Below are positions 7,655 to 15,506 of a stretch of DNA of 25,278 bases, piece by piece (position 1 is the stretch's first letter; each line of letters opens with the position of its first letter). The stretch is taken from positions 1-25,278 of the forward strand of contig JAEZIW010000108.1 of NCBI GenBank assembly GCA_023436525.1, in the 5' to 3' direction. Origin of the DNA: Bacillota bacterium. Lineage in GTDB: Bacteria; Bacillota; Clostridia; Christensenellales; SZUA-584. Below the pieces are notes generated by a model that was not told where the DNA came from, ran no database searches, and saw only the letters and a list, made by a program, of their open reading frames with translations. Made by a program: the position numbers and the translations under genes.

Positions 7655-10600
7655 TCAGTGCCGCAAACCGTTGAGCTTAAGAAATACATCCACCACGTCC
7701 GGATCGAACTGCGCGCCGCTCAGCGATGCGATTTCCTCAAGCGCCTGCTGCTTCGTCTTCGTCTTTCTGTATGGCCGCTCACTCGTCATGGCTTCATAAG
7801 CATCCGCTACCGCCAGTATGCGCGCCATAACGGGTATGCTGCCGCCCTTTAATCCATTTGGATAGCCGCCGCCGTCATAGCGTTCGTGGTGCGCGAGCAC
7901 GGCTTTGGCGATGTGTGCCATTTCGGCGCATGCTGAGAGAATGCGGTACCCCACCTCGGGATGACGTTTCATATCCACCCATTCCTCATCGGTCAGCTTA
8001 TCGGTCTTCACAAAAAGCGAATCACTCAGCGCCACCTTGCCGATATCGTGCATACGCCCGACCAGATTCATCTCTTCTACTTCACGTTCCGAAAAATCCA
8101 TCGCTTTGGCGATTTCAATACAGATACGGCAAACTCGGCGGCAATGCAGCCGCTCCCTTGTATGCTTGTTATGCATCGTCTGCAGTATGGTGTGAATCGA
8201 TCCAAAACGCATTCTCGGGCTTTCCGAGCTTTTGTTTCGGTACATAAAAGCCTCGGCTTTGTTTATCACCGCTTTAAAGCTTTCCTCAGGCTTCTTCTTT
8301 GTTGCCCAGCCCACCGATATGGAGCAATCAATCGCAAGCACGCTGGTTTTGGACGATAGAATTTTGATTTCGGCGCATACTTTTTGCGCTGTTATCTCAT
8401 CCGCATCCGGCATCAGTATAATAAACTCATCCCCGCCGGATCTGATCACGATATCTTTTGGGCGGCAGGCTTTTTGCAGCACCGATGCCATGTTCGCCAG
8501 CAGCTTATCGCCCGCAATATGGCCAAACGCATCGTTGGCCAGCTTCAAGCCGTTCACATCACAGTTGATCACCGACAGCGGCAGATTTTGTTCCACATCC
8601 ATTTTTCTGACGATTTGCTCAAAGTAGCGTCTGTTGTATACCCCGGTCAGTGTGTCGTGATAAACAAGATAATCAATACGTTTTTGCTTCTTCTTCTCCT
8701 CGGTGATATCTCTCATCACAGTGACGGTACCGATAATCTGCGCGTTTGTGTCCCTGATGGGCGATACAGTGTATGCCACGGATACCGTTTTTCCGTCTTT
8801 ACAGATCATATCCACACCGCGCGAATAAGATACAATTCTGCCTGTGTCCAGCGTTTTTTCTATGAGACTCGGCCGCAGATTTTCCGCCTTGCCATACGTC
8901 TTCACAACATCCTCAAAATGAACACCGCGCGCTTCGTTCTGCATATATCCGCTGAGTTGTTCAAACGCTTCATTAACAGCGGTGATTATTCCCGTATTGT
9001 CCGTCACCACCACGCCCTCTCCGATCGACTGCAGCGTGATGCTGAGCAGCTCTTTTTCTGCTTTGAGTGCCGCTTTCGCGTTTTCGTTTTCGGTCACATC
9101 CCTGTTCATCATGATGGCGGCCTGCAGCCGTCCGTTTTCATCAATCACAGGCGCCGTGCTGTTAACGATAATTTTTCTGTCGCCTTTGAGCGTCTGAATC
9201 TCCAGCATTTCTTCATGAACCGTTTTGCCTTCGCTGAGTGTTTTGGCAAACGCCCATTCATGATGCGACAGGCACTTGCCCGACGGGTAACGCACCACAG
9301 ACGCTGCCATATTCGTGTCAGTGAGCCGCCCTTCCCATATATGCTCTCCTGCGGGATTCGCTTTAATAATGCGTCCTTGTTTGTCTGCCACCCAAAGGCC
9401 AACGGGCAGCAGATCGAATATCTTTCCGAGCTGTCTTTCGCTGGCTTCCAGCGCCTGCTCAATCTGCTTACGTTCTGTGATATCCCAGACGGACCCCACC
9501 ATTCTTGCCGGGTTGCCCGTTTCGTCATTCACCACCATACCCGTTTTTCGCACATATCTTTCAGCTCCGTCTGCACGAACAACGCGGTATTCAAGCGTAC
9601 AACCGTTCTTATCGTCGGCAGCCTGCTTAAATATATCGAGCAAATTGCAATCACCGGCATGATCGGGCGAGTCCCACGGTGTGTATGTGCCGCTTATTAT
9701 ATTGTCCTCCAGAGAAAAAATCTGCCGAGCCGTTTCGTCAAGATATATTCTGTCGCTGAAAAAATCGTATTCCCAGAACCCGACGCTGCTCGCCGCAGAG
9801 GCCATGTTTAAACGCTGAACGGTCAGCTCATGAGCTTGCTTGGATACCGTCAGTTCATCGATATGCCGTTTTAAGCTCTGAATCAGCGCTGATCTCTCAA
9901 TCGTTGCCGCCATCAGATTCACAAAAACCTTCACCACCGAAGTCTCGGAATGGTTCAGCTCGGGTGAAAGAATCACGAAAACCCCGTATATAGAATTGCT
10001 GACAATCAGCGGAGCCGCGATGCCCTTAAGCTGCCCGCTGAGCCCGGCTTCCTTGGCCTCTTCGGGGTGCAGCCCGAAATCATCGATAAAAATGGCATCT
10101 TTCAAATGGGCCGCCTGTAAAAACGCACCGCTCAGCACCAAACATGATTCATCATGGTAAACACGCGGTACATTGGCCATGCTTAAAAATGTTTTTTTGA
10201 CACACAGGTCGTTGTCTGTCAGCAGCAGCATCGATTCAAAGCCGTTTTGTTTCAGCACATAAGTTGCCGCTACAAAAAGCGTCGCCGTGTCGTACGCGCA
10301 GGACATTTCATTGGCGGCCAGGCTCAGCGTGTTTTGCAGCATGTGCGAATGCATGGCCTGCGTCAGATCGGAAAAAATGATACCGAATCGGTTCGCGCCC
10401 CAAGGTGTTATAGAAAGCCAAAAATGCCTGCCAAAATGAGGTATGTAACGCTCAAGCTGCCTTGGGGCTCCGCTGGATACAACCTGCGAAACCTCATCAA
10501 GCAGCGGTATGCTGCCTTTGAAAAGTCGGCTGGCCGGTTGGCCTGCCACTTCCTCGCGCTTTAAGTTTAGTATTCTCTCACAGCCCAAATTAATATCTTC

Positions 10601-11011
10601 TAAGATATAGTCGACAGGAACGCCGTTTTCATAGACTAGACGATAGAAAGCCATACCTTCCTGCATGTTATTGATCAGCATTGAAAAAGCATCGGAATCC
10701 GCCGTTTGACCGATGCGGCTGTCGGTTTCTTCAAAAATCAACATAAAGCCGTCGCTTCCGCCGGTCAGAACGGCTTTCACGGGCCTGCCGGACTCACGCC
10801 ACAAGCATTCAACCGGCTGCAACGCCAAATGGCGGGTGAAAATATCTTTTCCCCGCGTGTCAAAAAGCGCATCAAATTTTGCACCTGCCGGAACCTTATT
10901 TAAACTGAATTCCTCGAGAAAGGCCAAACTGCAATCCAGAATTTTTTTATCGGTACCAATCGCAAGCACAGCACGGCTGCTTAAAACAGTCTGCAGACTC
11001 GTCTCAAACAA
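7655..11011 (-). CDS. Multi-PAS/GAF sensor with GGDEF and HD-GYP domains (c-di-GMP turnover)
   Basis: An 1118-residue cytoplasmic signalling protein predicted both to make and to break c-di-GMP. Order, approximately: degenerate PAS (1-105), PAS (110-225), GAF (230-375), three PAS domains (395-765, with PAC endings such as VGSVWDITERKQ and VTVMRDITEEKK), GGDEF (775-935) and HD-GYP (945-1118). The GGDEF motif near 857 is intact (RSGGDEF), and an RxxD inhibitory site (RPKD) sits five residues before it. HD-GYP motifs are intact: MHDIGK near 986 and HHERYDGGGYP near 1040. No membrane helix is visible. The start is TTG with AAGGAG seven bases upstream. It is convergent with the chemoreceptor gene, so a motility or behaviour link is suggestive only. 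Which activity dominates cannot be read from the sequence. Confidence 0.93.
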   Translation of the reverse strand: MFETSLQTVLSSRAVLAIGTDKKILDCSLAFLEEFSLNKVPAGAKFDALFDTRGKDIFTRHLALQPVECLWRESGRPVKAVLTGGSDGFMLIFEETDSRIGQTADSDAFSMLINNMQEGMAFYRLVYENGVPVDYILEDINLGCERILNLKREEVAGQPASRLFKGSIPLLDEVSQVVSSGAPRQLERYIPHFGRHFWLSITPWGANRFGIIFSDLTQAMHSHMLQNTLSLAANEMSCAYDTATLFVAATYVLKQNGFESMLLLTDNDLCVKKTFLSMANVPRVYHDESCLVLSGAFLQAAHLKDAIFIDDFGLHPEEAKEAGLSGQLKGIAAPLIVSNSIYGVFVILSPELNHSETSVVKVFVNLMAATIERSALIQSLKRHIDELTVSKQAHELTVQRLNMASAASSVGFWEYDFFSDRIYLDETARQIFSLEDNIISGTYTPWDSPDHAGDCNLLDIFKQAADDKNGCTLEYRVVRADGAERYVRKTGMVVNDETGNPARMVGSVWDITERKQIEQALEASERQLGKIFDLLPVGLWVADKQGRIIKANPAGEHIWEGRLTDTNMAASVVRYPSGKCLSHHEWAFAKTLSEGKTVHEEMLEIQTLKGDRKIIVNSTAPVIDENGRLQAAIMMNRDVTENENAKAALKAEKELLSITLQSIGEGVVVTDNTGIITAVNEAFEQLSGYMQNEARGVHFEDVVKTYGKAENLRPSLIEKTLDTGRIVSYSRGVDMICKDGKTVSVAYTVSPIRDTNAQIIGTVTVMRDITEEKKKQKRIDYLVYHDTLTGVYNRRYFEQIVRKMDVEQNLPLSVINCDVNGLKLANDAFGHIAGDKLLANMASVLQKACRPKDIVIRSGGDEFIILMPDADEITAQKVCAEIKILSSKTSVLAIDCSISVGWATKKKPEESFKAVINKAEAFMYRNKSSESPRMRFGSIHTILQTMHNKHTRERLHCRRVCRICIEIAKAMDFSEREVEEMNLVGRMHDIGKVALSDSLFVKTDKLTDEEWVDMKRHPEVGYRILSACAEMAHIAKAVLAHHERYDGGGYPNGLKGGSIPVMARILAVADAYEAMTSERPYRKTKTKQQALEEIASLSGAQFDPDVVDVFLKLNGLRH

Positions 11012-11125
11012 TACGGTGCTCCTTATGCCCGTTTATTCATTGCATATTTATACCACCATTTTAGTTTACAAAAACAAGATTATGTTACTTATAAAATCCA
11101 TTAATAAAGGTTCAGAGGGTGTTCG

Positions 11126-11162
11126 GTAAAAACGATGACAGCTAAGCTTTTCACCACCATCG
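11126..11162 (-). terminator. Probable terminator of the zinc uptake operon
   Basis: On the minus strand, CGATG (11158-11162) pairs with CATCG (11133-11137) around a long loop and is followed by TTTTTACC. It begins about 15 bases after the permease stop codon. The stem is short, so confidence is moderate. Confidence 0.5.
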
Positions 11163-11177
11163 GTATTTAAGAGTGAT

Positions 11178-12011
11178 TTACTGTCTGCCTGCGCGCGCTT
11201 TTAAAATAACCCGAGCTAGACAAAACACGCAGAAAGAAACGAGATTGACCACAACAACGGCAGCACCGGCCGGCACCGACCATACAAACGAGATCACAAT
11301 GCCGATGATAAAGCAGATGATGGACAGTATGGCCGCGCTGAGCACCACGCTTTTGAAGCTTTTAAACACACGCATGGAGGTTAACGCCGGGAAAATAATC
11401 AGGCTCGAAATCAGCATGGCCCCCATCATGCGCATGCCCACAACAATAATCAGCGCGGTCAGCATCGCAATCAGCATGTTGTATCGTCCGGCATGTGTGC
11501 CCGTGGCTCTGGCAAAGCTTTCATCAAACGTCACCGCAAATATCTTGTTGTAGAACAGCACATACAGCGTGAGTACAACCGCGGAAACCAACACGCTCAA
11601 CACCACATCGCTTTCGCTCATCGCCAATATGCTGCCGAACATGTAGTTGTACACATCCACGTTCATGCCTGTCGTCAGCGATACCACAATAATACCGATG
11701 GCGATCGCACTGCTTGATATAACCGCAATCGCCGCATCGCCCTTGATCATGTTGTTCTCTCCAAGGCGCATCAGCAAAAACGCCGTTAACGCCACCACCG
11801 GCAGCGACACCTCAAGCGGGGCCACCCCCAGCGCAAGCGAAACAGACAGTGCCCCGAACCCCACATGCGAGAGCCCGTCGCCAATCATAGCATAGCGTTT
11901 GAGCACCAAGCTGACGCCGAGCAGCGCCGCGCATAGCGCGACGAGTATACCCACCACGAGCGCGCGCACGATAAATGTATACGATAAAAGTTCCGTCAGC
12001 CACTCAAACAT
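11178..12011 (-). CDS. znuB: Zinc/manganese ABC transporter permease
   Basis: A 277-residue integral membrane protein of the ABC-3 family (ZnuB/AdcB/TroC), the channel subunit of a metal importer. It has eight or nine hydrophobic segments, and the family pattern is clear: ALLGVSLVLKRYAMIGDGLSHVGFG near the N-terminus and VVGMRMMGAMLISSLIIFPA in the second half. It overlaps the upstream ATPase gene by eight bases, so translation is probably coupled. It is last in the unit fur-type regulator, binding protein, ATPase, permease. Zn rather than Mn is inferred from the neighbouring Zur-like repressor and the binding protein. Confidence 0.93.
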   Translation of the reverse strand: MFEWLTELLSYTFIVRALVVGILVALCAALLGVSLVLKRYAMIGDGLSHVGFGALSVSLALGVAPLEVSLPVVALTAFLLMRLGENNMIKGDAAIAVISSSAIAIGIIVVSLTTGMNVDVYNYMFGSILAMSESDVVLSVLVSAVVLTLYVLFYNKIFAVTFDESFARATGTHAGRYNMLIAMLTALIIVVGMRMMGAMLISSLIIFPALTSMRVFKSFKSVVLSAAILSIICFIIGIVISFVWSVPAGAAVVVVNLVSFCVFCLARVILKARAGRQ

Positions 12012-12702
12012 TGCAAATGTCTCCCATCATCCGTCGTCCCTCCGGTGTTTGCAGATAATCGTGCGCGGAGCCGAAAAACACGCTTTGCATGGCCATATGC
12101 AATATCTTGTTTCCGTATTGCACCGCACTCCTTATATCGTGCGATACCATCATAACGGTAAGGCCGCCTTGATTCAGCGCCTTAATCAGCGTATAAAACT
12201 CCGATGTAATCACCGGGTCGAGCCCGGCCGCGGGTTCATCAAGCAGCAGCAGCTTTTTGGTGGCACACAGCGCGCGTGCCAGCAGCACGCGCTGCTGCTG
12301 GCCGCCCGACAGCTCACGGTAGCATTTTTTACGAATATCGGCAATATCCAGACGCGCCATGTTATCCATTGCGCGCTGTTTGTCCTGTTTGGTGAAAAAA
12401 GCGAATCCGGGTTTTAAGCATCCCGAAAGCACCACCTCATACACGCTTGCCGGAAAATCCTTCTGTGCCAACGTTTGCTGAGGCAGATATCCGATTTCAC
12501 TTTGGGCAATGCCGTCAAATGTTATCTTGCCGCCGACAGGCTTTAACAGGCCCAGCAGGCCTTTAATCAGTGTGCTTTTGCCGCTGCCGTTTTCCCCGAC
12601 AATGCAAAGATAATCACCCGGCTCCACCACAAAGCTGATGGCATCCACAGCCGTTTGTCCGTCGTATTTCATCGTCAGGTCTTCGCAGCGAATCAGTGCC
12701 AT
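12004..12702 (-). CDS. znuC: Zinc ABC transporter ATP-binding protein
   Basis: A 232-residue ABC ATPase that powers the importer. Walker A is GENGSGKST (residues 36-44), Q-loop YLPQQ, signature LSGGQQQR, Walker B LLLLDEP and H-loop VSHD, all intact. The Q-loop context and a length near 230 match ZnuC/AdcC subunits. It starts four bases after the stop of the binding-protein gene and ends inside the start of the permease gene, a typical three-gene metal ABC arrangement. Nothing in it looks damaged. Confidence 0.95.
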   Translation of the reverse strand: MALIRCEDLTMKYDGQTAVDAISFVVEPGDYLCIVGENGSGKSTLIKGLLGLLKPVGGKITFDGIAQSEIGYLPQQTLAQKDFPASVYEVVLSGCLKPGFAFFTKQDKQRAMDNMARLDIADIRKKCYRELSGGQQQRVLLARALCATKKLLLLDEPAAGLDPVITSEFYTLIKALNQGGLTVMMVSHDIRSAVQYGNKILHMAMQSVFFGSAHDYLQTPEGRRMMGDICNV

Positions 12703-12706
12703 GTTG

Positions 12707-13657
12707 TCAGCTCAGCCCCTTCTTTAAATTGTCAAGATTGCCCTGCATCAGCTGCAGATATGTCACACCGGCCGAAAAATCGTCCTTGGTCACGTTGTGG
12801 CACGAATGCAGCAGCAGTATCTGCGCGCCCGTCTGTTCGCTCACAGCCTTGGCCACCGCCTGATTGCTGAATTCGATCGTGTAGATGTATTTCATATTCT
12901 TTTCCTTAACTGTGTCGATCAGATAAGCAAGCGTCCCCGCGCTGACGTCCGATTCGCTGCTGCATCCGCTGAATGCCGCACGGTAATCGAGGCCGAATTC
13001 GTCCGCCAGATACCGGAACGGAAACCGGTCTGCCACCACGAGCAGCTTCGTTGGCGACGCATCCGCCACCGCCTGAATATGTTTGTCCACCTGCATGATG
13101 CGCGCTGTATAGTCCGCGGCATTTTTCTCGTATACGGGTGCATTCCCGGCATCCGTTTTTTCCAGCGCCTTGGCGATATAATCGATCATGAGCACCGCGT
13201 TTTTCGGCGATGTCCAAATGTGCCCATCATATTCTGTCTCACCGCCGCCATCATGGCCGTCTTCACTCTGCATGCCTTCCACCGTTTCCTCTTCCACAGG
13301 TGTAACGGCATCCATCAGCCGAAGCACTGTCATGTGGCTCGTGTCGGTGGATTCGAGCACCTGATCCACCCACGCTTCGTTCTCGCCGCCGATATAGATA
13401 AACACATCGGCATTTTGTATTTTGAGAATGTCATCGGGTGTCGGGTCGAACGTGTGCACCTCCGCACCCGGATCGATCAGCATGGTGATTTCGGCATTTG
13501 TGCCCGTAATCGCCCGCGCAAAATCATACGGCGGAAATATCGTCGTTACAATCTTTAATCCCTTGCCGTTGGTAACCGCTTCGGTGTTCACCGGCGCGCA
13601 GCCAAGCAGCGACAGTAAAAGCGCCGCGCAGATGATCGTTAACAATGCTTTTCTCAT
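12707..13657 (-). CDS. znuA: Zinc-binding lipoprotein of the ABC importer
   Basis: A 316-residue cluster A-I (ZnuA/AdcA/TroA) solute-binding lipoprotein. The signal ends in the lipobox LLGC (Cys20). Mature family motifs are visible: IVTTIFPPYDFARAI, then GAEVHTFDPTPDDI with the first metal-ligand His, and YDGHIWTSPKNA with the second. Between them is an acidic loop (EEETVEGMQSEDGHDGGG) in place of the long His-rich loop of many ZnuA proteins. The start follows AAGGAG. It lies 81 bases after the fur-type gene and is probably co-transcribed with it, but that gap contains a second operator-like site and a possible weak promoter (TTTATT, 17 bases, TATATT). Confidence 0.94.
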   Translation of the reverse strand: MRKALLTIICAALLLSLLGCAPVNTEAVTNGKGLKIVTTIFPPYDFARAITGTNAEITMLIDPGAEVHTFDPTPDDILKIQNADVFIYIGGENEAWVDQVLESTDTSHMTVLRLMDAVTPVEEETVEGMQSEDGHDGGGETEYDGHIWTSPKNAVLMIDYIAKALEKTDAGNAPVYEKNAADYTARIMQVDKHIQAVADASPTKLLVVADRFPFRYLADEFGLDYRAAFSGCSSESDVSAGTLAYLIDTVKEKNMKYIYTIEFSNQAVAKAVSEQTGAQILLLHSCHNVTKDDFSAGVTYLQLMQGNLDNLKKGLS

Positions 13658-13683
13658 GTTGCAGTCTCCTTGATTGTGATGGC

Positions 13684-13698
13684 CTAAAACCGTTTGCC
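13684..13698. promoter_or_regulatory. Second Zur-box-like site, upstream of the zinc-binding protein gene
   Basis: CTAAAACCGTTTGCC matches the reverse complement of the palindrome upstream of the regulator gene (TGAAAACCGTTTTCA) at 11 of 15 positions, with the core AAAACCGTTT identical. It lies 27 bases upstream of the binding-protein ATG. It is probably a weaker site for the same repressor. Confidence 0.5.
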
Positions 13699-13738
13699 AC
13701 CAATATAGTCAATGGCCGTCAAACAATAAACGGCTTTC

Positions 13739-14170
13739 TTATGTCTCTTTCTGTTGCTTCGCGGCTTCACATTGCCGGCAGACCCCATAAATCACTGTTT
13801 TGAACTTGTCCAGGCTGAACTGGTGATGCGCCAGCAGATGCGCCGTCATCTCATCAAGGTAATCGCAATGAAGATGAATCACCTCTCCGCATTCAGCACA
13901 GACGAGATGGTAATGGGTGTTGCAGCATTCACCCTGAGATATGTACTGATAACACGCGCTCATACCCTCAGCGCCCGTATACTTCACCACACTGCCCTCT
14001 TTGACGAGCCGGTCAAGATTGCGGTAAATGGTGGTCTGCCCAACGGAAGCGCCTTGCGCCTTCAAACACCCGAATATTTTATCTGCGGTCACATGCTCAT
14101 CCTTGTGCTCCTGCAGGCATTTTAAAATCAATTCACCCTGACGGGTATTGTATTTACCTTTGCCCGGCAT
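13739..14170 (-). CDS. zur: Fur-family repressor, probably the zinc sensor Zur
   Basis: A 143-residue Fur-family metalloregulator. An N-terminal winged helix (residues about 8-85, including TTIYRNLDRLVKEG) is followed by a dimerisation domain with HYHLVCAECGEVIHLHC and a C-terminal YGVCRQC. The two CxxC pairs form the structural zinc site found in Zur and PerR. It is the first gene of a zinc importer unit, so Zur is the likeliest identity; PerR or Fur cannot be excluded from the sequence. A strong promoter and a perfect 7-1-7 palindrome lie immediately upstream, which suggests autoregulation. The start uses TTGGAG about ten bases upstream. Confidence 0.85.
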   Translation of the reverse strand: MPGKGKYNTRQGELILKCLQEHKDEHVTADKIFGCLKAQGASVGQTTIYRNLDRLVKEGSVVKYTGAEGMSACYQYISQGECCNTHYHLVCAECGEVIHLHCDYLDEMTAHLLAHHQFSLDKFKTVIYGVCRQCEAAKQQKET

Positions 14171-14188
14171 CCCAATGTTGCTCCAATC

Positions 14189-14203
14189 TGAAAACGGTTT
14201 TCA
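14189..14203. promoter_or_regulatory. Fur/Zur-box palindrome (autoregulatory operator)
   Basis: TGAAAAC-G-GTTTTCA is a perfect 7-1-7 inverted repeat, the architecture of Fur-family operators. It lies 19 bases upstream of the regulator ATG and just downstream of the predicted transcription start, where binding would block transcription. An extra TTTTCA half-site follows at 14204-14209. Confidence 0.7.
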
Positions 14204-14213
14204 TTTTCATTTT

Positions 14214-14243
14214 AATATAACGTGATTCCCACTCACTTGTCAA
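14214..14243 (-). promoter_or_regulatory. Promoter of the zur-znuACB unit
   Basis: On the minus strand, TTGACA (14238-14243) is followed after 17 bases by TTATAT (14215-14220), or after 18 bases by TATATT (14214-14219). The -35 is a perfect consensus. The start point would fall near 14207, next to the palindrome. Confidence 0.75.
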
Positions 14244-14261
14244 TATCGCGGGAACATGATA

Positions 14262-14374
14262 TTGTTACTCATCATACCCATATTTGATATATTTGAGAAT
14301 GAGTGGTGCATCCTTCGGCCATCCATAACTGACAAGCGGGGTCACTTCTCAATGATGTTTCCCCGCTTCTTTTG
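14262..14374 (+). ncRNA. Possible small RNA or attenuator upstream of the flavodoxin gene
   Basis: TTGTTA (14262-14267), 17 bases, TGATAT (14285-14290) could start transcription near 14297. A terminator-like hairpin follows: AAGCGGGG (14334-14341), CCCCGCTT (14361-14368), then CTTTTG. This would release an RNA of about 78 nt. TTGAGAA (14293-14299) is complementary to TTCTCAA (14346-14352) within the terminator loop, so a long-range pairing is possible. No ORF over ten codons is present. It lies in the 366-base gap between the zur and flavodoxin genes; it may instead be an attenuated leader of the flavodoxin gene. No known RNA family is recognised. Confidence 0.35.
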
Positions 14375-14479
14375 TAATGATATATAAAGAGAAACCTAAT
14401 CGATCATATAAGCGCTGCCAGCAATTCATCTTTCTTTTAACCCGGCTGTATTCATGCATTAACGGGATGTATCATGTTA

Positions 14480-14508
14480 TTTATTGTCCATAAATTTTCT
14501 GTTATAAT
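14480..14508 (+). promoter_or_regulatory. Promoter of the flavodoxin gene
   Basis: TTTATT (14480-14485), 17 bases, then a perfect TATAAT (14503-14508). The start would be near 14515, leaving a leader of about 22 bases with AAGGAGG at 14525-14531. Confidence 0.6.
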
Positions 14509-14536
14509 ACACATATAAATGGTAAAGGAGGCATGC

Positions 14537-15004
14537 ATGAAAACAATCGTTGTTTATGACTCCGTGTTCGGCAACACTGAAAAAGTCGCGGATGAAATTG
14601 CCAAAACTGTGGGCGGCGCACTTTTTCATGTCAGTGATATCTGCGCCGCTGACTTAAGCGATGTGACGCACTTGTTCATGGGCTCTCCCACACGCGCTTT
14701 TCGCCCCACGCCCGCCGTTACCGCGTGGCTGAAGAAGCTGCCTGCCAACTCGCTTAAAGGCGTGCATGCCGCCGCCTTTGATACGCGCGGGATTATGGAA
14801 ACGGCAGATTCCGCTCTGCTCAGAAGACTCGTGAAATGGTTCGGCTATGCTGCAGAAAAAATTCTGGCGGCGCTTGAAAAAAAGGGCGCGGAAACCGAAG
14901 ACTACCCCATCGGCTTTTATGTGCTGGAATCCGAAGGGCCGCTCAAAGACGGCGAACTGCAGCGGGCCGCAGAATGGGCACAAGAGGTGATGAAAAATGA
15001 GTGA
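14537..15004 (+). CDS. Flavodoxin-family protein
   Basis: A 155-residue flavodoxin-like FMN protein that would carry electrons or act as a flavin-binding partner. The phosphate loop is DSVFGNTEKVA near residues 9-19 (SxxGNT class), followed by FMGSPTRAFRPTP and AAFDTRG, the expected second and third flavin-contact segments. I choose the ATG at 14537 because AAGGAGG ends five bases before it; an in-frame ATG at 14519 lies upstream of that site and is unlikely. The stop overlaps the start of the next gene by eight bases. Redox partner and pathway cannot be read from the context. Confidence 0.88.
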   Translation: MKTIVVYDSVFGNTEKVADEIAKTVGGALFHVSDICAADLSDVTHLFMGSPTRAFRPTPAVTAWLKKLPANSLKGVHAAAFDTRGIMETADSALLRRLVKWFGYAAEKILAALEKKGAETEDYPIGFYVLESEGPLKDGELQRAAEWAQEVMKNE

Positions 15005-15248
15005 CATAGAACAGTTGCCGGGTATCGGCCCTGTGCTTAGCAGCCGTCTAAAGCAAGCGGGCATTAAAAGTGTTGATGAACTTAATAAAGCAGGCGTTAA
15101 ATCCGCGTTTATTCGGGTTCGTACGCTTTACCCCGACGCGTGTTTGATGAGCTTGTATGCGCTGGCCGGTGCCGTGAAAGGGCAGCCGCGCGGTTTGCTC
15201 ACAGCGCAGGAGAAGGCCGATTTGAAAGCGTTTTTTCATTCTCTCTGA
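14997..15248 (+). CDS. TfoX C-terminal domain-like protein
   Basis: An 83-residue protein matching the stand-alone TfoX_C fold: LPGIGPVLSSRLKQAGI (a helix-hairpin-helix-like start), VDELNKAGVKSAFIRVR, then DACLMSLYALAGAVKG and a closing LKAFFHSL. In Gammaproteobacteria TfoX (Sxy) activates competence genes, but isolated C-terminal domains in Firmicutes have no established role, so I give none. The ATG lies inside the end of the flavodoxin gene (eight-base overlap), pointing to translational coupling. A terminator follows 60 bases later. Confidence 0.85.
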   Translation: MSDIEQLPGIGPVLSSRLKQAGIKSVDELNKAGVKSAFIRVRTLYPDACLMSLYALAGAVKGQPRGLLTAQEKADLKAFFHSL

Positions 15249-15309
15249 TTTTTAGGGAGGATATGAAAAAGGTAATCATGTTTATAGACAAAAATCTTAT
15301 AAAATATAT

Positions 15310-15338
15310 GAGTCCTCCGAATATCGAAGGACTCTTTA
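15310..15338 (+). terminator. Terminator of the flavodoxin-TfoX unit
   Basis: GAGTCCT (15310-15316) pairs with AGGACTC (15328-15334), extended by CG/CG, and is followed by TTTAT. The T-run is short, but the position fits. Confidence 0.6.
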
Positions 15339-15365
15339 TGATTGGTTAACGGCAGGGTGGCAATC

Positions 15366-15486
15366 CTACATCTCTTTTAAGACCATCTCAGGCGTGACGG
15401 CTGCCTTTTCCGTCCTCAGATAACCGCCTTCCTCGTTTCGCTCCTTATCTTGCGGTGGACCGAATGACAAATAGAGAGGTTTTCAT
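15366..15486. other. Structured, coding-like relic between convergent genes
   Basis: This gap (15249-15506) is longer than its terminator needs. On the minus strand an open stretch without a start codon ends at TAG (15366-15368) and reads KPLYLSFGPPQDKERNEEGG, then YLRTEKAAVTPEMVLKEM. The composition looks protein-like but I recognise no family. The DNA also folds: AGGCG (15390-15394) with CGCCT (15425-15429) enclosing GACGG/CCGTC, or alternatively AGATAA (15418-15423) with TTATCT (15445-15450). It may be a dispersed repeat that happens to translate, or a gene remnant. Confidence 0.35.
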
Positions 15487-15506
15487 CATACCGAGGTCTC
15501 TTATCT

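Noticed and set aside
8384..9811. 475-codon + strand frame opposite the c-di-GMP gene
   Set aside because: The opposite strand encodes clear PAS and GGDEF motifs; the + frame has no recognisable domain and no ribosome binding site.
15263..15349. 28-codon ORF after the TfoX-like gene (MKKVIMFIDKNLIKYMSPPN...)
   Set aside because: The ribosome binding site AGGGAGG is only two bases from the ATG and the ORF contains the terminator hairpin at 15310-15334, so it is probably not a gene.
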